Positions 44,301 to 54,700 of a stretch of 64,000 nt of DNA are shown piece by piece (the first letter of the stretch is position 1; each line of letters begins with the position of its first letter). The notes under the pieces were generated by a model. That model worked only from the letters and a program-made list of their open reading frames with translations, ran no database searches and was not told the origin of the DNA. The DNA is taken from contig JAFMSR010000001.1 of assembly GCA_022818135.1 (NCBI GenBank), positions 3,996,495 through 4,060,494 on the forward strand, written 5' to 3'. The translations under genes were made by a program, and so were the position numbers. Origin of the DNA: Saxidomus purpurata (Eukaryota > Mollusca > Bivalvia > Venerida > Veneridae).

Positions 44301-47300
44301 CCACTTAAAATCAAGATTTTATAAGAGACACAATTTAGCAGCCTTTCACACTTGGCGCTATACACCTACATAAAACTATGGTGAAGCACTGTTTCCCAGT
44401 AGCTGTGGGTGTCTAAAGATAAAATCTGCCTGTTCTGGCTACAAAGATGTAGGAAGTTGTTAACACTATTTCATATTGACATTTTGCCTCAAGTCTGACT
44501 GCTACTTTCTTCTTTCTTCTCAGTTTTGGTTCAATGATGAGCTGACGAGTACTGTAAAGCCTTTACAATCGCTTACCACTTAAGACTGTGACTGATATGT
44601 CATATTTTCATGTATTTGAAACTTTAGCCCATTATTAGCTCATCTGGCTTTGCTAGGGTGAGCTTTTCTAATGGATGATTGTCTGTCGTCCATCAACATT
44701 TTGATTCAAATGACATCTCCTCTGAAACCACTGGGCCAATTTTAATGAAACTATACAGGAATATTCCTTGCATTAAGCTCTACCAAAATTGTTCAAAGAA
44801 TCCTTTCCATGCAGAACTCTGGTTGCTATGGCAAAAAATAGGAAAAAACTTTAAAAAAATTCTTCTCTGAAACCACAAGGCCTAGAGCTAAGATATTTGG
44901 CTGTAGCATTGACTAGTGGACCTCTACCAAGATTGTTCAAATGATGACCCCCAGATCAAAATTGACTCCACCCGGGAGGTCACTTGGTTTTACATAGGCT
45001 ATATAAGTAAAACTTAAAAAATGTTCTTTTCTGAAACCACAAGGCCTAGAGCTTAGATATTTGACGTGAAGCATTGTCTAGTAGACTTCTACTAAGATTA
45101 TTAAAATTATGAGCCCTGGGTCAAAATTGACCTTGCACAGGGGGTCAGTTGATTTAACATAGGCTTATATAGGAAAAGCTTTAAAAATCTTCTTCTATGA
45201 AACCACAGGGCCTAGAGCTGAGATATTTGGCATGTAGCATTGCCTAGTAGACCTCGACCAAGTTTGTTCAAATCATGATCCTTGATTAAAAATTAACCCT
45301 TCCCGGGAGGGGGGAAGGGTGGAAGGGGTGTGGGGCGGCAGGGTCACTTGATTTTGCATAGGCTTATGTAGTGGACCTCTATGAATTATGTTTAAGTCAT
45401 GACCCATTGTGTTATTGGCAATTGATATACAGGTGAGCGATATATGGCCATCTTGGCCCTATTGTTTACCAACTTTTCAAAATCTTTCTGCTGAGTTACT
45501 ATTTTGAAATTCATTAAACATTTTCTGCATGTGTTCTGACATTTAGTTTTTACTTGCTAGAATAGGCTAGTTTTAGTATGCTGGTTTGTATTAATGTCCT
45601 GTCATTCCTTTTAAAAACAGGTTTGTGATGTAGAATTTGACAGGAAAGACATCAATATGAACAAACTGATAGCAACTACACTGGAATCAAAGTTTCATGT
45701 TTATGATACAAGAACACAGCATCCTACTAAAGGTTTTGCAAGCGTTACTGAGAAGGTAATATTATACAATACACAGGTTTGTAAACAGTTTCGAGACTAC
45801 AACGTAGATATCCGAAGCGTATTGAGTGAACTTGCGAGTTATCTCCCTTGAATTTCAAGGGAACTGAATGTATAATGCTCATAATCTATAGAAAATAAGC
45901 TATTTGTAAACTGTCCGTCTGACATGGTTGCTCGTGATAATTTCACAATAAATACATCATTGGACAGCTTAAGATCTTAGTTTTCTAAAGATATGCAATT
46001 TGATACATTTTATTGAACCACATACATTGAATCAGTTGCTAAACCTGACCATATATTGGGAATTTTACATAGAAGTTACATGTAGTGATAAGTAGTCGGT
46101 AACACTTACTCGATAAAAATCGATAAAAATAGACAGGAAATAGCCCCGTTGAAACTGAAAAGGCATGTGTAAGGTTAGGGTGATTTTGCAGTGACGTGGT
46201 TAAAGAGTCCATTTTACATGTTGTTATTTATAGTTTGAACTTTTTTCATGGATTATGATTATTTTCTTTGTATACAATAATCGTCAAAATCTACTTTTTT
46301 TTTTAGTAAGACCAATATAGATTTACTTTGTCAAGCCTTATGGTCATTCATCTTGAACAAATTGATCATGCAGATATCTAAAAAAATGAACTTCTTATAT
46401 CAATATTGGATCACCTGATGTATGATTTGGAGCTATTGTTTCCAGTTAAGACCCTTGACAAGTGAAAAATGATTTTTCATTCTTGAAAATACACATAAAT
46501 GTTTGAATAGGTTGGGATATCAGTAACTCAATACATTCAGTACTTGAACAATTAAATATTACAGAATTGTAAAAGTGTGTGGTCACTGTGCATTCTTATT
46601 TAGATAGAACTTTATGAATTGTGAAAAAGATTAGGACATTAAAAGTGTGGTAGTGTTGTTTTATTGGATAGTGGACCCAATAATGAGGGTGTGCAATGAA
46701 CAAAAACACTGCTAGCCTCTTCTAAAAATGTTTTATCGTCCATATTTCTTAGTTACATTAGCCCATTACTTACCATGTAGTTATCTTATATCTTGTATTT
46801 TTTAACAGGCACACAAGTCTACAGTATGGGCAGTGAAACATTTACCTCAAAACAGAGATATCTTCATGACATGTGGAGGCAATGGAACAGTTAATCTATG
46901 GAAATAGTAAGTGTCAGATTAAATCTTACATACCTTTAAAAAAAGATCTCATTATTTGTATTGTAAGTTCTTGTTTAACAAGTATATAAAGGTAATATGA
47001 AGTATGCTGGTTTAGGGCTGACAGCAAAACAAATAGAATCTAAACGTTTTAACACATGGTGGTTTAGAGGTAATACTGTGGACCACTTCTACCAAAGTTC
47101 CTTGGTTAAAATTCAACTCTTGGATATGACAGCACCATCTCATAAACTCAAGCACTAGATCACCTCATGAAGTATGATAAGCTTCTAATTATTTTCACAA
47201 TCAGTCTTCAAGTAATGAATCACAATAAACTAGAGGTACATATCATTCAGAAATCAGAATAGTGTTATGTAGATTGTTAATACGACTTTTAATATACAGC

Positions 47301-47587
47301 TATGATAGTTTTAATTTGTGAACTAGGTATTTGTGATGTAGGTGTCAAAACTTACATTTTATGTGGTATTTTTCAGCAATTACCCAGTGAGCAGAGTGGC
47401 AAAAGACAATGATGAGGTGGAAATGGGTGTTCCAGGAACAGTAACTCTTGTCCAGAATACTATATTATCTACACAACCTATCAGTTCCTTTGACTGGAGC
47501 CCAGATAAGGAAGGACTCAGTGTGTGCACTTCATTTGATCAAATGATACGTGTTTGTATTGTGACAAAGTTGAAAACTTTGGGATAA
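35320..47587 (+). CDS. DNAAF10: WDR92 / DNAAF10, dynein axonemal assembly factor (WD-repeat)
   Basis: Eight exons: 35320-35493, 37533-37633, 38456-38586, 39595-39696, 40225-40340, 45621-45755, 46809-46906, 47377-47587. Phases agree and total 355 residues, against about 357 in vertebrates. Start [22 protein letters not shown]-repeat blocks include [125 protein letters not shown] and the end [10 protein letters not shown]. It folds as a seven-bladed propeller. In animals it works with the R2TP/prefoldin-like chaperone complex to preassemble axonemal dyneins in the cytoplasm. Intron 5 (40341-45620) holds a near full-length dead LINE and a family-B repeat. Kozak context AACCATGG supports the start. 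Confidence 0.96.
35603..35752 (+). repeat. 150-bp inverted-repeat element (MITE)
   Basis: Left end GGTTAGCCCAACA (35603-35615) mirrors right end TGTTGGGTTAACC (35740-35752) with one mismatch. The interior shares CGCCAGAGCTTTTTG and CTGATATTACATAGA-type blocks (in reverse) with 13237-13378. In WDR92 intron 1. Confidence 0.7.
36044..37091 (+). mobile_element. DNA-transposon-like element, 17-bp perfect inverted ends, CTTG target duplication
   Basis: Starts TCAGAGCTACAGATAAG and ends with its exact reverse complement CTTATCTGTAGCTCTGA. Both sides are flanked by CTTG (36040-36043 and 37092-37095). About 1.05 kb, with no transposase frame, in WDR92 intron 1. The interior includes GTACGCAAAC words and a GTGACGTCAC site. 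Confidence 0.8.
39727..39837 (+). repeat. 27-bp tandem repeat arranged as dimers
   Basis: Alternating 27-bp units TAGCTTCACAGGCAATTAAC-ATTTATC and TAGCTCCACAGCCAATTGAC-ATTTATC, four units in all, directly after WDR92 exon 4. The AB-AB order shows that a 54-bp dimer was copied. Confidence 0.85.
40741..44304 (-). mobile_element. Near full-length, decayed LINE (CR1/L2-like, Jockey superfamily) in WDR92 intron 5
   Basis: Minus strand, antisense to WDR92. In order: a leading block [20 protein letters not shown]; apurinic-type endonuclease parts ([60 protein letters not shown]); a linker ([20 protein letters not shown]); RT parts ([60 protein letters not shown]); and the tail [20 protein letters not shown] followed by [15 protein letters not shown]. 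Frames are broken by several shifts and stops, and the YADD-type catalytic region is damaged, so it is inactive. The 3' end near 40747-40763 is a short (CAGTTT)n-like tail. Exact 5' edge uncertain; no clear target duplication found. Confidence 0.9.
44636..45467 (+). repeat. Dispersed element family B with tandem core of about 166 bp
   Basis: Starts TTAGCTCATCTGGCTTTGCT, AGGGTGAGCTTTTCTAATG and ends AGGTGAGCGATATATGGCC. Between them, GAAACCACAAGGCCTAGAGC recurs at 44868, 45035 and 45200 (unit 165-167 bp), each unit also carrying GACCTCTACCAAG and CATAGGCTTATATAG words. Reverse copies: 49110-49520 and, truncated, 20220-20540. No coding capacity. Confidence 0.75.
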
Positions 47588-47888
47588 AGTCTTATTTTTT
47601 ATTCTCGAAAGATTTGTTTATGCAAGGAAGAAGAGGAATTCTTGATTGATGTTCCGGTGCTGCTGTCAATATCAGAGAGCTGACGGATCTTTATATTTTG
47701 AAACAAATGTGTTGCTTATTGTCTTGCATAGCCTTAGCTACCATAAGAAAAAGTATACATGTACATGCTAATAGCAAAAAAGGTATATAAAAGGAGAAAA
47801 ATATTTTGATTAAACTAGGCAACAATGGGTAAAAAATAAATTCATACATTTAAAGAAATGCTACAATTTGAATAGAATGACAGTCTTG

Positions 47889-48000
47889 TTAAAGGTCCTG
47901 GAGGGATCAGTTCAGTTAAAGGTCCTGGAGGGATTAGTTCAGTTAAAGGGCCTTGAGGGCTAAGTTCAGTTAAAGGGCCTGGAGGAATTCATTCAATAAA
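47889..48000 (+). repeat. 27-bp tandem repeat, four copies, in the WDR92 3' UTR
   Basis: TTAAAGGTCCTGGAGGGATC-AGTTCAG repeated four times with small changes, starting 302 nt after the WDR92 stop. The last copy ends in ATTCAATAAAG, so the array runs into the poly(A) signal. Confidence 0.85.
47995..48000 (+). terminator. Poly(A) signal AATAAA, probably WDR92
   Basis: AATAAA about 410 nt after the WDR92 stop, at the end of the 27-bp repeat array. Another near-signal (AATAAA in GTAAAAAATAAATTC) lies near 47835. Confidence 0.45.
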
Positions 48001-49109
48001 GTCAGTTTTTGCTGTAATGTTTGCATATTTGTAAAGTATTCAGCTATGTTAAGATGAACTGATGAACTTACTGTTAATGACATTTCCCATTACAATAAGA
48101 GCCATTTTACACCCAGGCTGTTCTGCCAAATAGGCTTTTAATAATAAAGTGGTTGCTTATATTTAATACCTTTTGTTTAACACCAGTCCTAAATCTCAGT
48201 TTTAAAGCTGACCAGTTGGTGACTTGGCGGTTGAAGCCAAGAAAAGTTTGTTAATTGGAAGGCCTGAGGTGGCAAGTTAGCTCCCTTTTTTGTGCACGCA
48301 TTTCATTATGACTTGGTGCAAATTAAAAGGCCAAGGGGATTAGTGTTTGTTACAGGAGACGTAAGGCTACAATAACATGTAAAAGATCACATGGTTGAGA
48401 ATATCTTCTCAAACATAAATCATTATCAATTGTCATTCATTTGATCCTTGAATACATAATGGTCGTCTTACCATTTCTCATATATGACATGCGTTTATAT
48501 CATTTCTAGAAATTCATAAATTAGACAAGTGAAGATCATGAAAGACTTAAAATATGACACTAATAACAAAACAGTAAACACCAAAAGAATAATTTCATAA
48601 TATATAATTTCACACGTGGTCAGCAAAGTAATAATGTTGGTAACTATGGTATTTAGTAGTGCAGATCCTTGCAACAAGTTCCAAAACAGATTTAGAAAAT
48701 CAGTAAAATCTTCAATTTTTCGATTCATTGACACAAAATGGACGTTTTTATTGTGTTGACTGATTTTGACTGTATTAAACTTAAAGACAGGTTCTTGTGC
48801 AGTTGTCAATTGTAGGAAGTTCAGTTGGGCCAATACTAGATCGATGACACATATTGTGTTATGTAAATATGTTGTATTTATGTGTTCTCGATTTACATTT
48901 CACTCTCACATTGTAAATGATCATTTCATGATTCATTTACTTGTATTGAAGTATTAAGAATAAAAATTATTAAATTAACTAATATATTTTGTAGTTTTAT
49001 TTTTATGCTTCCAATCAAACATGGTTGTTATATTTCTAATATTTCTTTTCCAATGTCAGCTGGCCAGTCTGTCTGCCAGTAGACCAAACAGATTTAGATC
49101 AGTAACTGA
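48001..49109. other. Spacer between the WDR92 and AK7 3' ends, no gene recognised
   Basis: AT-rich. A 112-codon frame on the minus strand (48833-48495) shows no known domain and is rich in Ile/Leu/Thr; it is not supported as a gene. Confidence 0.45.
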
Positions 49110-49520
49110 ACAAGAGGGTCAAGATTGCCCTGTATTGCTCACCTGACTACCATTGGCTATAATATATTGGGTCATGATTTTAACATAATTCATTGAGGTC
49201 CACAACACAATGCCTAGTAACATTTCAAATATCTTAGCTCTGCCAGTGGGCCTAGTGGTGTTGTGGTTTCAGAGAAGATTTTTAAAGTTTTTCCTATTTG
49301 TTGCCATAGCAACCAGAGTTCTGCAATGAATGGAATTCTTTGAACAACTGTATGCATGCAAGAAGCAGCCATGTTAAGTTTCATCAACATTACCGTAGTG
49401 GTTTAAGAGAGATGTCATTTGAAGGAAATGGTGGAAGGACAGACATACGATGGACGCCAGATGGTGAGTGATCCTAATACCTAGAAGCTCACTCTAGCAC
49501 TTTGTGCCAGGCTAGCATAA
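49110..49520 (-). repeat. Dispersed element family B, minus orientation
   Basis: Starts GGGTCAAGATTGCCCTGTAT-TGCTCACCTGA and ends AAGCTCACTCTAGCACTTTG-TGCCAGGCTAGC, the reverse of the ends of the copy at 44636-45467. Core words CTCTGCCAGTGGGCCTAGTG and GAGTTCTGCAATGAATGGAA also recur. Confidence 0.7.
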
Positions 49521-50813
49521 AACAGTTGGCTCAAGGATTTCGAAAAATACTGTAGTCACTGGTCATGAGATGAATTTTACTGTTTAAAGGTCAATTTGCA
49601 ATATTCAAGGTGTGGTAAACATCAGTTCTAACATGACTCATGATTTTGTCTGTATATACTGTACACAGTCGAAAAATTAGGTTTTATCATGCCATCAAGT
49701 GATGCCATATTGTGCTGCATGACTAAATAGACGTCTATGTAGAAAATAACAGTTTGCATTTGTTCACCCCATGGAATACCTGGTCATGTTACAATCAAAA
49801 CATCCTTTTCAACATTATTATCGTCCAAGAAACAACTCTTTCTTGTTCTTATTAACAGTTTAAACCACTCAGGCCTCTGGCCTTTGTGAGTATTTAGTGC
49901 TCATCAAAACTCCAAATTGTTTATTAGATTATGAACACTACTGGAACGGACATAATTTCTTAAATATCAAATATCACCAAAAATTTAGAAGACAAATTGC
50001 TGCTACACGATGTTTTGCATATAAATTACGATGGATAATTGAAGAACATACATTTGTAAACTATTGTCCAAATACAAAAACTACCAAGGAACAAATTGTC
50101 TTTCCACCATCTTTAAATTAGTGGACATAGAGGGGCTCTTCGGCTTTAAGCTCTTGGATTATGTGTGACCAACTCTGGTTGCACATTTTGTATGACTGGG
50201 TCGTAAGTTGTGTAAGCTTTAAAACGGCAAAAAGGCTTTATTTATGGTACCTTTAACTGAAAATGGTTTTTGATTAATTGAAGAAGAGTTTGGGTTAGGA
50301 TTCTCAAACTCAAGACATGTTGGTCATGAGCAACAGATGGTCCTAGGTTAAAGGCCAAGGTCATGGGGAAGGATTGTTTTCAAATTTTGAAAAAATTGGC
50401 CCTGGATCCTCATTGTCCACATATTAGTCATGACCAGTTGATTATTTTGACGGTAGTAGGTCAATGTTTCATAGACATTCAGTAGAAAATCTGATGCCTA
50501 GGCGAGTATATAGCTTTAGTTATTCTGCAAACAATTTAGCTAAAAATTTGCATCAGTTCAACTGAGCAAACTGCTTAGACTGAGCTCTTAGAATCAGTTG
50601 ATGTTTTTTTTGTTTTATCAACATTTATTTTAAAAACTTTCCTAAATTGTAACAGCTAACAAGAACTGAGACAGCCTGCTCTACAGCTTGAATTACTTTT
50701 GTAGTTGAATGATACTGGAATCTCTATTCAGTCAGATGGGCTTAAAAATGCTCATAACTCTGCCATCTCGTTTTTGTTTCAAAATTTCACACCCCTGAAA
50801 ACTTTAATGAATA
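49521..50813. other. Spacer with one unexplained 74-codon frame
   Basis: A plus frame at 49897-50121 reads with balanced composition (for example YEHYWNGHNFLNIKYHQKFR) but matches no family I know and has no splice or promoter context. It could be a fragment of a mobile-element protein. The rest shows no structure. Confidence 0.3.
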
Positions 50814-50997
50814 CAGTAAACTCCATTTGTAATGAACTCCTTGGGACCATTTAAATTTGTTCCTTATATCCGGAGTTTGTTATATCCATGTATCATTTTA
50901 TATAAAATAACGAAAGAAAAAAACTCGGGCAAAGAAAATGTGTTCCTTATAACCGGAATTTCGCTATATCAGGAGTCATTATATACAGAGTTTACTG
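50814..50997 (+). mobile_element. 184-bp pogo/Tigger-like MITE at a TA site
   Basis: Ends CAGTAAACTC and GAGTTTACTG are exact reverse complements and are flanked by TA on both sides (50812-50813, 50998-50999). The interior carries GTTCCTTATATCCGGAGTTTG and GTTCCTTATAACCGGAATTT, typical words of Tigger-like inverted-repeat elements in many animals. No transposase. Confidence 0.8.
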
Positions 50998-51256
50998 TAT
51001 TAAAGTCAAACCCACAAGAGTTTACCGAGATAGATAGATGTATTATTGTATGTATAAGTATACCATCAGCAAAACTTTTACAAAATTTTCTGATTTGACT
51101 AAGTGTCATAAATTGCATGAAATTCAACAAAATATGATAATGGCAAAGATTTTCAGCTGGGTAGAAGTTAGGTTTATAATGGAAGTTTACTTTTTTGTGA
51201 CCATAAACTGTTTCAGAGAGAATAGAAAAATGAAAAACACTGGGAAATAATATACC

Positions 51257-51262
51257 TTTATT
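51257..51262 (-). terminator. Poly(A) signal for AK7
   Basis: TTTATT on plus (AATAAA on minus), about 455 nt past the AK7 stop. It is the most plausible 3' end noticed. Confidence 0.45.
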
Positions 51263-51714
51263 GCAAAATGCTACTTCTATACCAGAAAGGACCATTTGTT
51301 TCCACAGTAACATTCCTGCATACGCATGTCAATTTAAGAAATGCATGGTTTACACATTCAATAATGTTCAAATATATCCATACACAACACTGTATGTCTT
51401 ATAACATCATCCTGATAATAACTTCAGTCTTTTTTTTGTGATCACAGAATTTCTTTCACTAGATGAATGAAACACTGAGAGAAACAAACAACAGTTAAAA
51501 TGAAAGAATAACGATGCACAACTAATATCACAGATTTTTCATACAAGTAATGTTTCATATATTCCAAGCAGTATGATATACTATAATAACCTTCCAATGA
51601 TTGCAACAGTGTTTTATTACAAATATGGAAGAAGAAATATGTCAACTTGACAGTTGTAAATTAATTTCACAGTTCAAAATTCAATAACGTTGAGAAAATG
51701 CTGATGATATGCCC

Positions 51715-54700
51715 TTAGTCTACTTGTGGATTTTGCTGGAATAGATATTCTGCCTGAAAGAGAAAATGAGAGGTTTGGTAACATGCAGTATAACACACAT
51801 TTTTTTAGCATAAATTTTTTCAGCAGAATGTTGTATTTTTTTAGGAAGTCAAAACAGACTGAGAGCAAAGGAGTGTTACATAATATGATGTTAGAAATAT
51901 AGACATAGCTGGTAACAACAATGCTACATAAGCTCTTACGAGCTTTAGAACTTACAAGCTCACTCTCAAGCTCACTATTGAGCTTTATAGCTTACTTAAA
52001 AGATAGTAACTATGATTTTGCTAACTTACAAGGAAATCAATGGCATCATCAGGTCTGGTTTTACAACATTCAATGAGGCCCTGAGTGAGGGTTGGCATTA
52101 CATGCTTCATAAGGTAGTTCCTCAAGGGTATTGACTGGGCCTCCAGAAGCTCATACTCCTCACGTTTCACTTCGTTCAGTCTTTGTGTCTGTAAATGCAG
52201 AAATAGGCTTTAATTTCTGGATTTCAAAATACATGACAGTGCAAAAATGGAATAGATATAAACATGTTCAAACATTGCTTGAAGTTACATGTGAAAGAAA
52301 ACGATCATCAAAAATTGTTTTATCCAGAAAGATTTTCAGAGGGAATATCTAAGTATTTTAGAACAGGAGAACACATCATGGGTAAATCATTATAGAACTA
52401 TTGTATGCACGTCTTTGTTTACAGTATATGTAGATACAGCAGTTTTACGATCAACCCTCGGATCTCTAACCACTGTCACTGAATTGTAAAACAGCGGCTA
52501 AAATGTTTTTTATGCAAAGTTTTTAAAACAGATTTATTATCCCTAGCTTAAGTCCCTAATTCTGTCAATTTTCTAAAAGTAGCACACATACCCATTCTTC
52601 CTGTCTCTTCTTTCTTTCTGCAGCTGCCTCTGCTTCTTTTCTCTCTTTCTCTTGTTTTTCCTCTGCTTCTTTCTTCTGTTTAGCTTCCTCCTCCTGTACT
52701 CTCATGGTCTCCAACTCCTCTGGTGTTGGTCCTTAAACAAAGATACACAAACTACAGACAGTTATAATGGAACTGTCCAATGAATGTTTTTACATTTTTT
52801 ATTCAGAATTTTGTACAGGTTTTGTTTGTTTTAAAACATATTCCTGCTATAAATAAATTTTAGGCGGAATATTTCTAGGCGGAATATTTTTCGCTGAAAA
52901 ACCAGAAATGGTTTTCCCATGTATTTCAAATACAAGGTGGAATTTTTTCCACCTCAGGTAGACGGAATCTGCCTAGATAGGTGGAATCCGCCTAAGCTTA
53001 TTCAAATATTTCGAAGCCTATTCTGCCTAGTTTTTGCCTAAGAAGCACTTTTCAACTCTATTTAATGGAAGGCCTAGAGTCAGGGCGGAATTTTTCGTAC
53101 AGGAACTTTTCCCGATGATTTTATGAAAAATTTAAAGTATTGTTTCGTTCAAATAATGTACATGAAAAACTGGGGCATATACCATGATTTGTTGTTCAGA
53201 TGCTTTGTGATTAGATTAGTACACATCTAAACTCTAAATGGTGATATATGATCCGGTATATCACTCGAAAGAAAAATCTATTTCCTAATTGAGAAGAGAA
53301 AATCAGGACACAGGAGTACCTATTTAAAATACAAACTTCAAGGAAGGGCATTCAAAATCCTTTTGTCACAAAGTTATACTATGTTTGCGTAGCTTCATAT
53401 AAAGGTTAGATTGTGCAGGCATCAGATAACTGTATATTGTATCACAGCACATTCGAGTTCAAATACAGTTTATTTTCATGATCTGTAGGCCACCTGCCCA
53501 TACACAACTTATGTACGTAGTAATAACATACATTTAAATATGTGAATGCAAACATTTATACATAATATCATGGTATGAGATCGTTTCAATTAATATAGGT
53601 AACATGTAGTGATTCAATATCTGTACATATTGTCTTTATATGAAGGACAATAGTTTTGAACTACGTACGAAATACAAGTAATGTACATGTATAATCATTA
53701 TGGCCGAATATCTACAACACCGTATTTTCCTATCTACAAGTTAATAATTTGGTTCTTCGTTTAAAAGAATGATACTGATACATGGCTAAATTTCTAATTG
53801 CTGTCACATTTGTTACGTGCCATTTAATTACAAAGTTTGATACAAACTATTGTTTCTCTCATGCTACTAGTTCTATGGGTCAGAATGTCATACATGTAGG
53901 TGCAGCATTCAAACTGTCTTACCATAATTTCTGAATGCTCCAATAATTTTTATTATTTTTGCCACCGTATCCTTCATCATTGGAGAGGTATCTTTTGTAA
54001 CATCTGAAATAAAAAAGCATCCGGCTTAAACTTTAGTATATTATTTCAATGTTTTATATATTTCAAATTAAATTTGTTTCCATAACACCTGTTACTTGTT
54101 TAAATTTCCTTATTATGTTAATACAAAAAGCTCTTATAGTAGAAAAGCATTGACATGGGAGAGAATATAGATAAAAGACAAAAGATGAGGGGCATACCAA
54201 ATTCTTCTGGATGGAACTCCAACTCATCGAAATAATTCAGAACAGTTTCGTCCTCTGTGTTAGCAGATCTGTAAGCCTCGAGTCGGCGGACCAGCCCTTC
54301 CTCTGTGTTATGTGTATTAGTGACCTCCATTTCTGGTAGGTTCATAATCCGTTGCTTCAGGAACTCATCATTTGCTTTGAGATTGATCACAAAAGATGGC
54401 ATGATGAGTCTGTTGTAACTTAAAGACTTTGCCGACTCCTCTGGCTCGTCATCATCTTCAGCTGTAAACAACAACAACAACATTCATTCATACATTCAAC
54501 GTATCATATCATACCCTCAACAAATACTGGACAGTCTTTGGTTCAAAGGTTGATTAGTCACATCATTCTGACACCCTACTTGTTCTTTGTCAGTCAGAGG
54601 TCAAGGTCATTACTTCTGTGATTTCATAGGGTTTTTAATGCTTAAGTTTTTCCTTACCAATGTAATAATACTATAATACTCTTACTTAATTGTCTAAAAA

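Noticed and set aside
48495..48833. 112-codon minus frame as a membrane protein gene
   Set aside because: Hydrophobic, AT-driven composition with no homologous block; expected by chance in AT-rich spacer.
49897..50121. 74-codon frame as a gene
   Set aside because: No known domain, no splice or poly(A) context; mentioned only as an unexplained frame.
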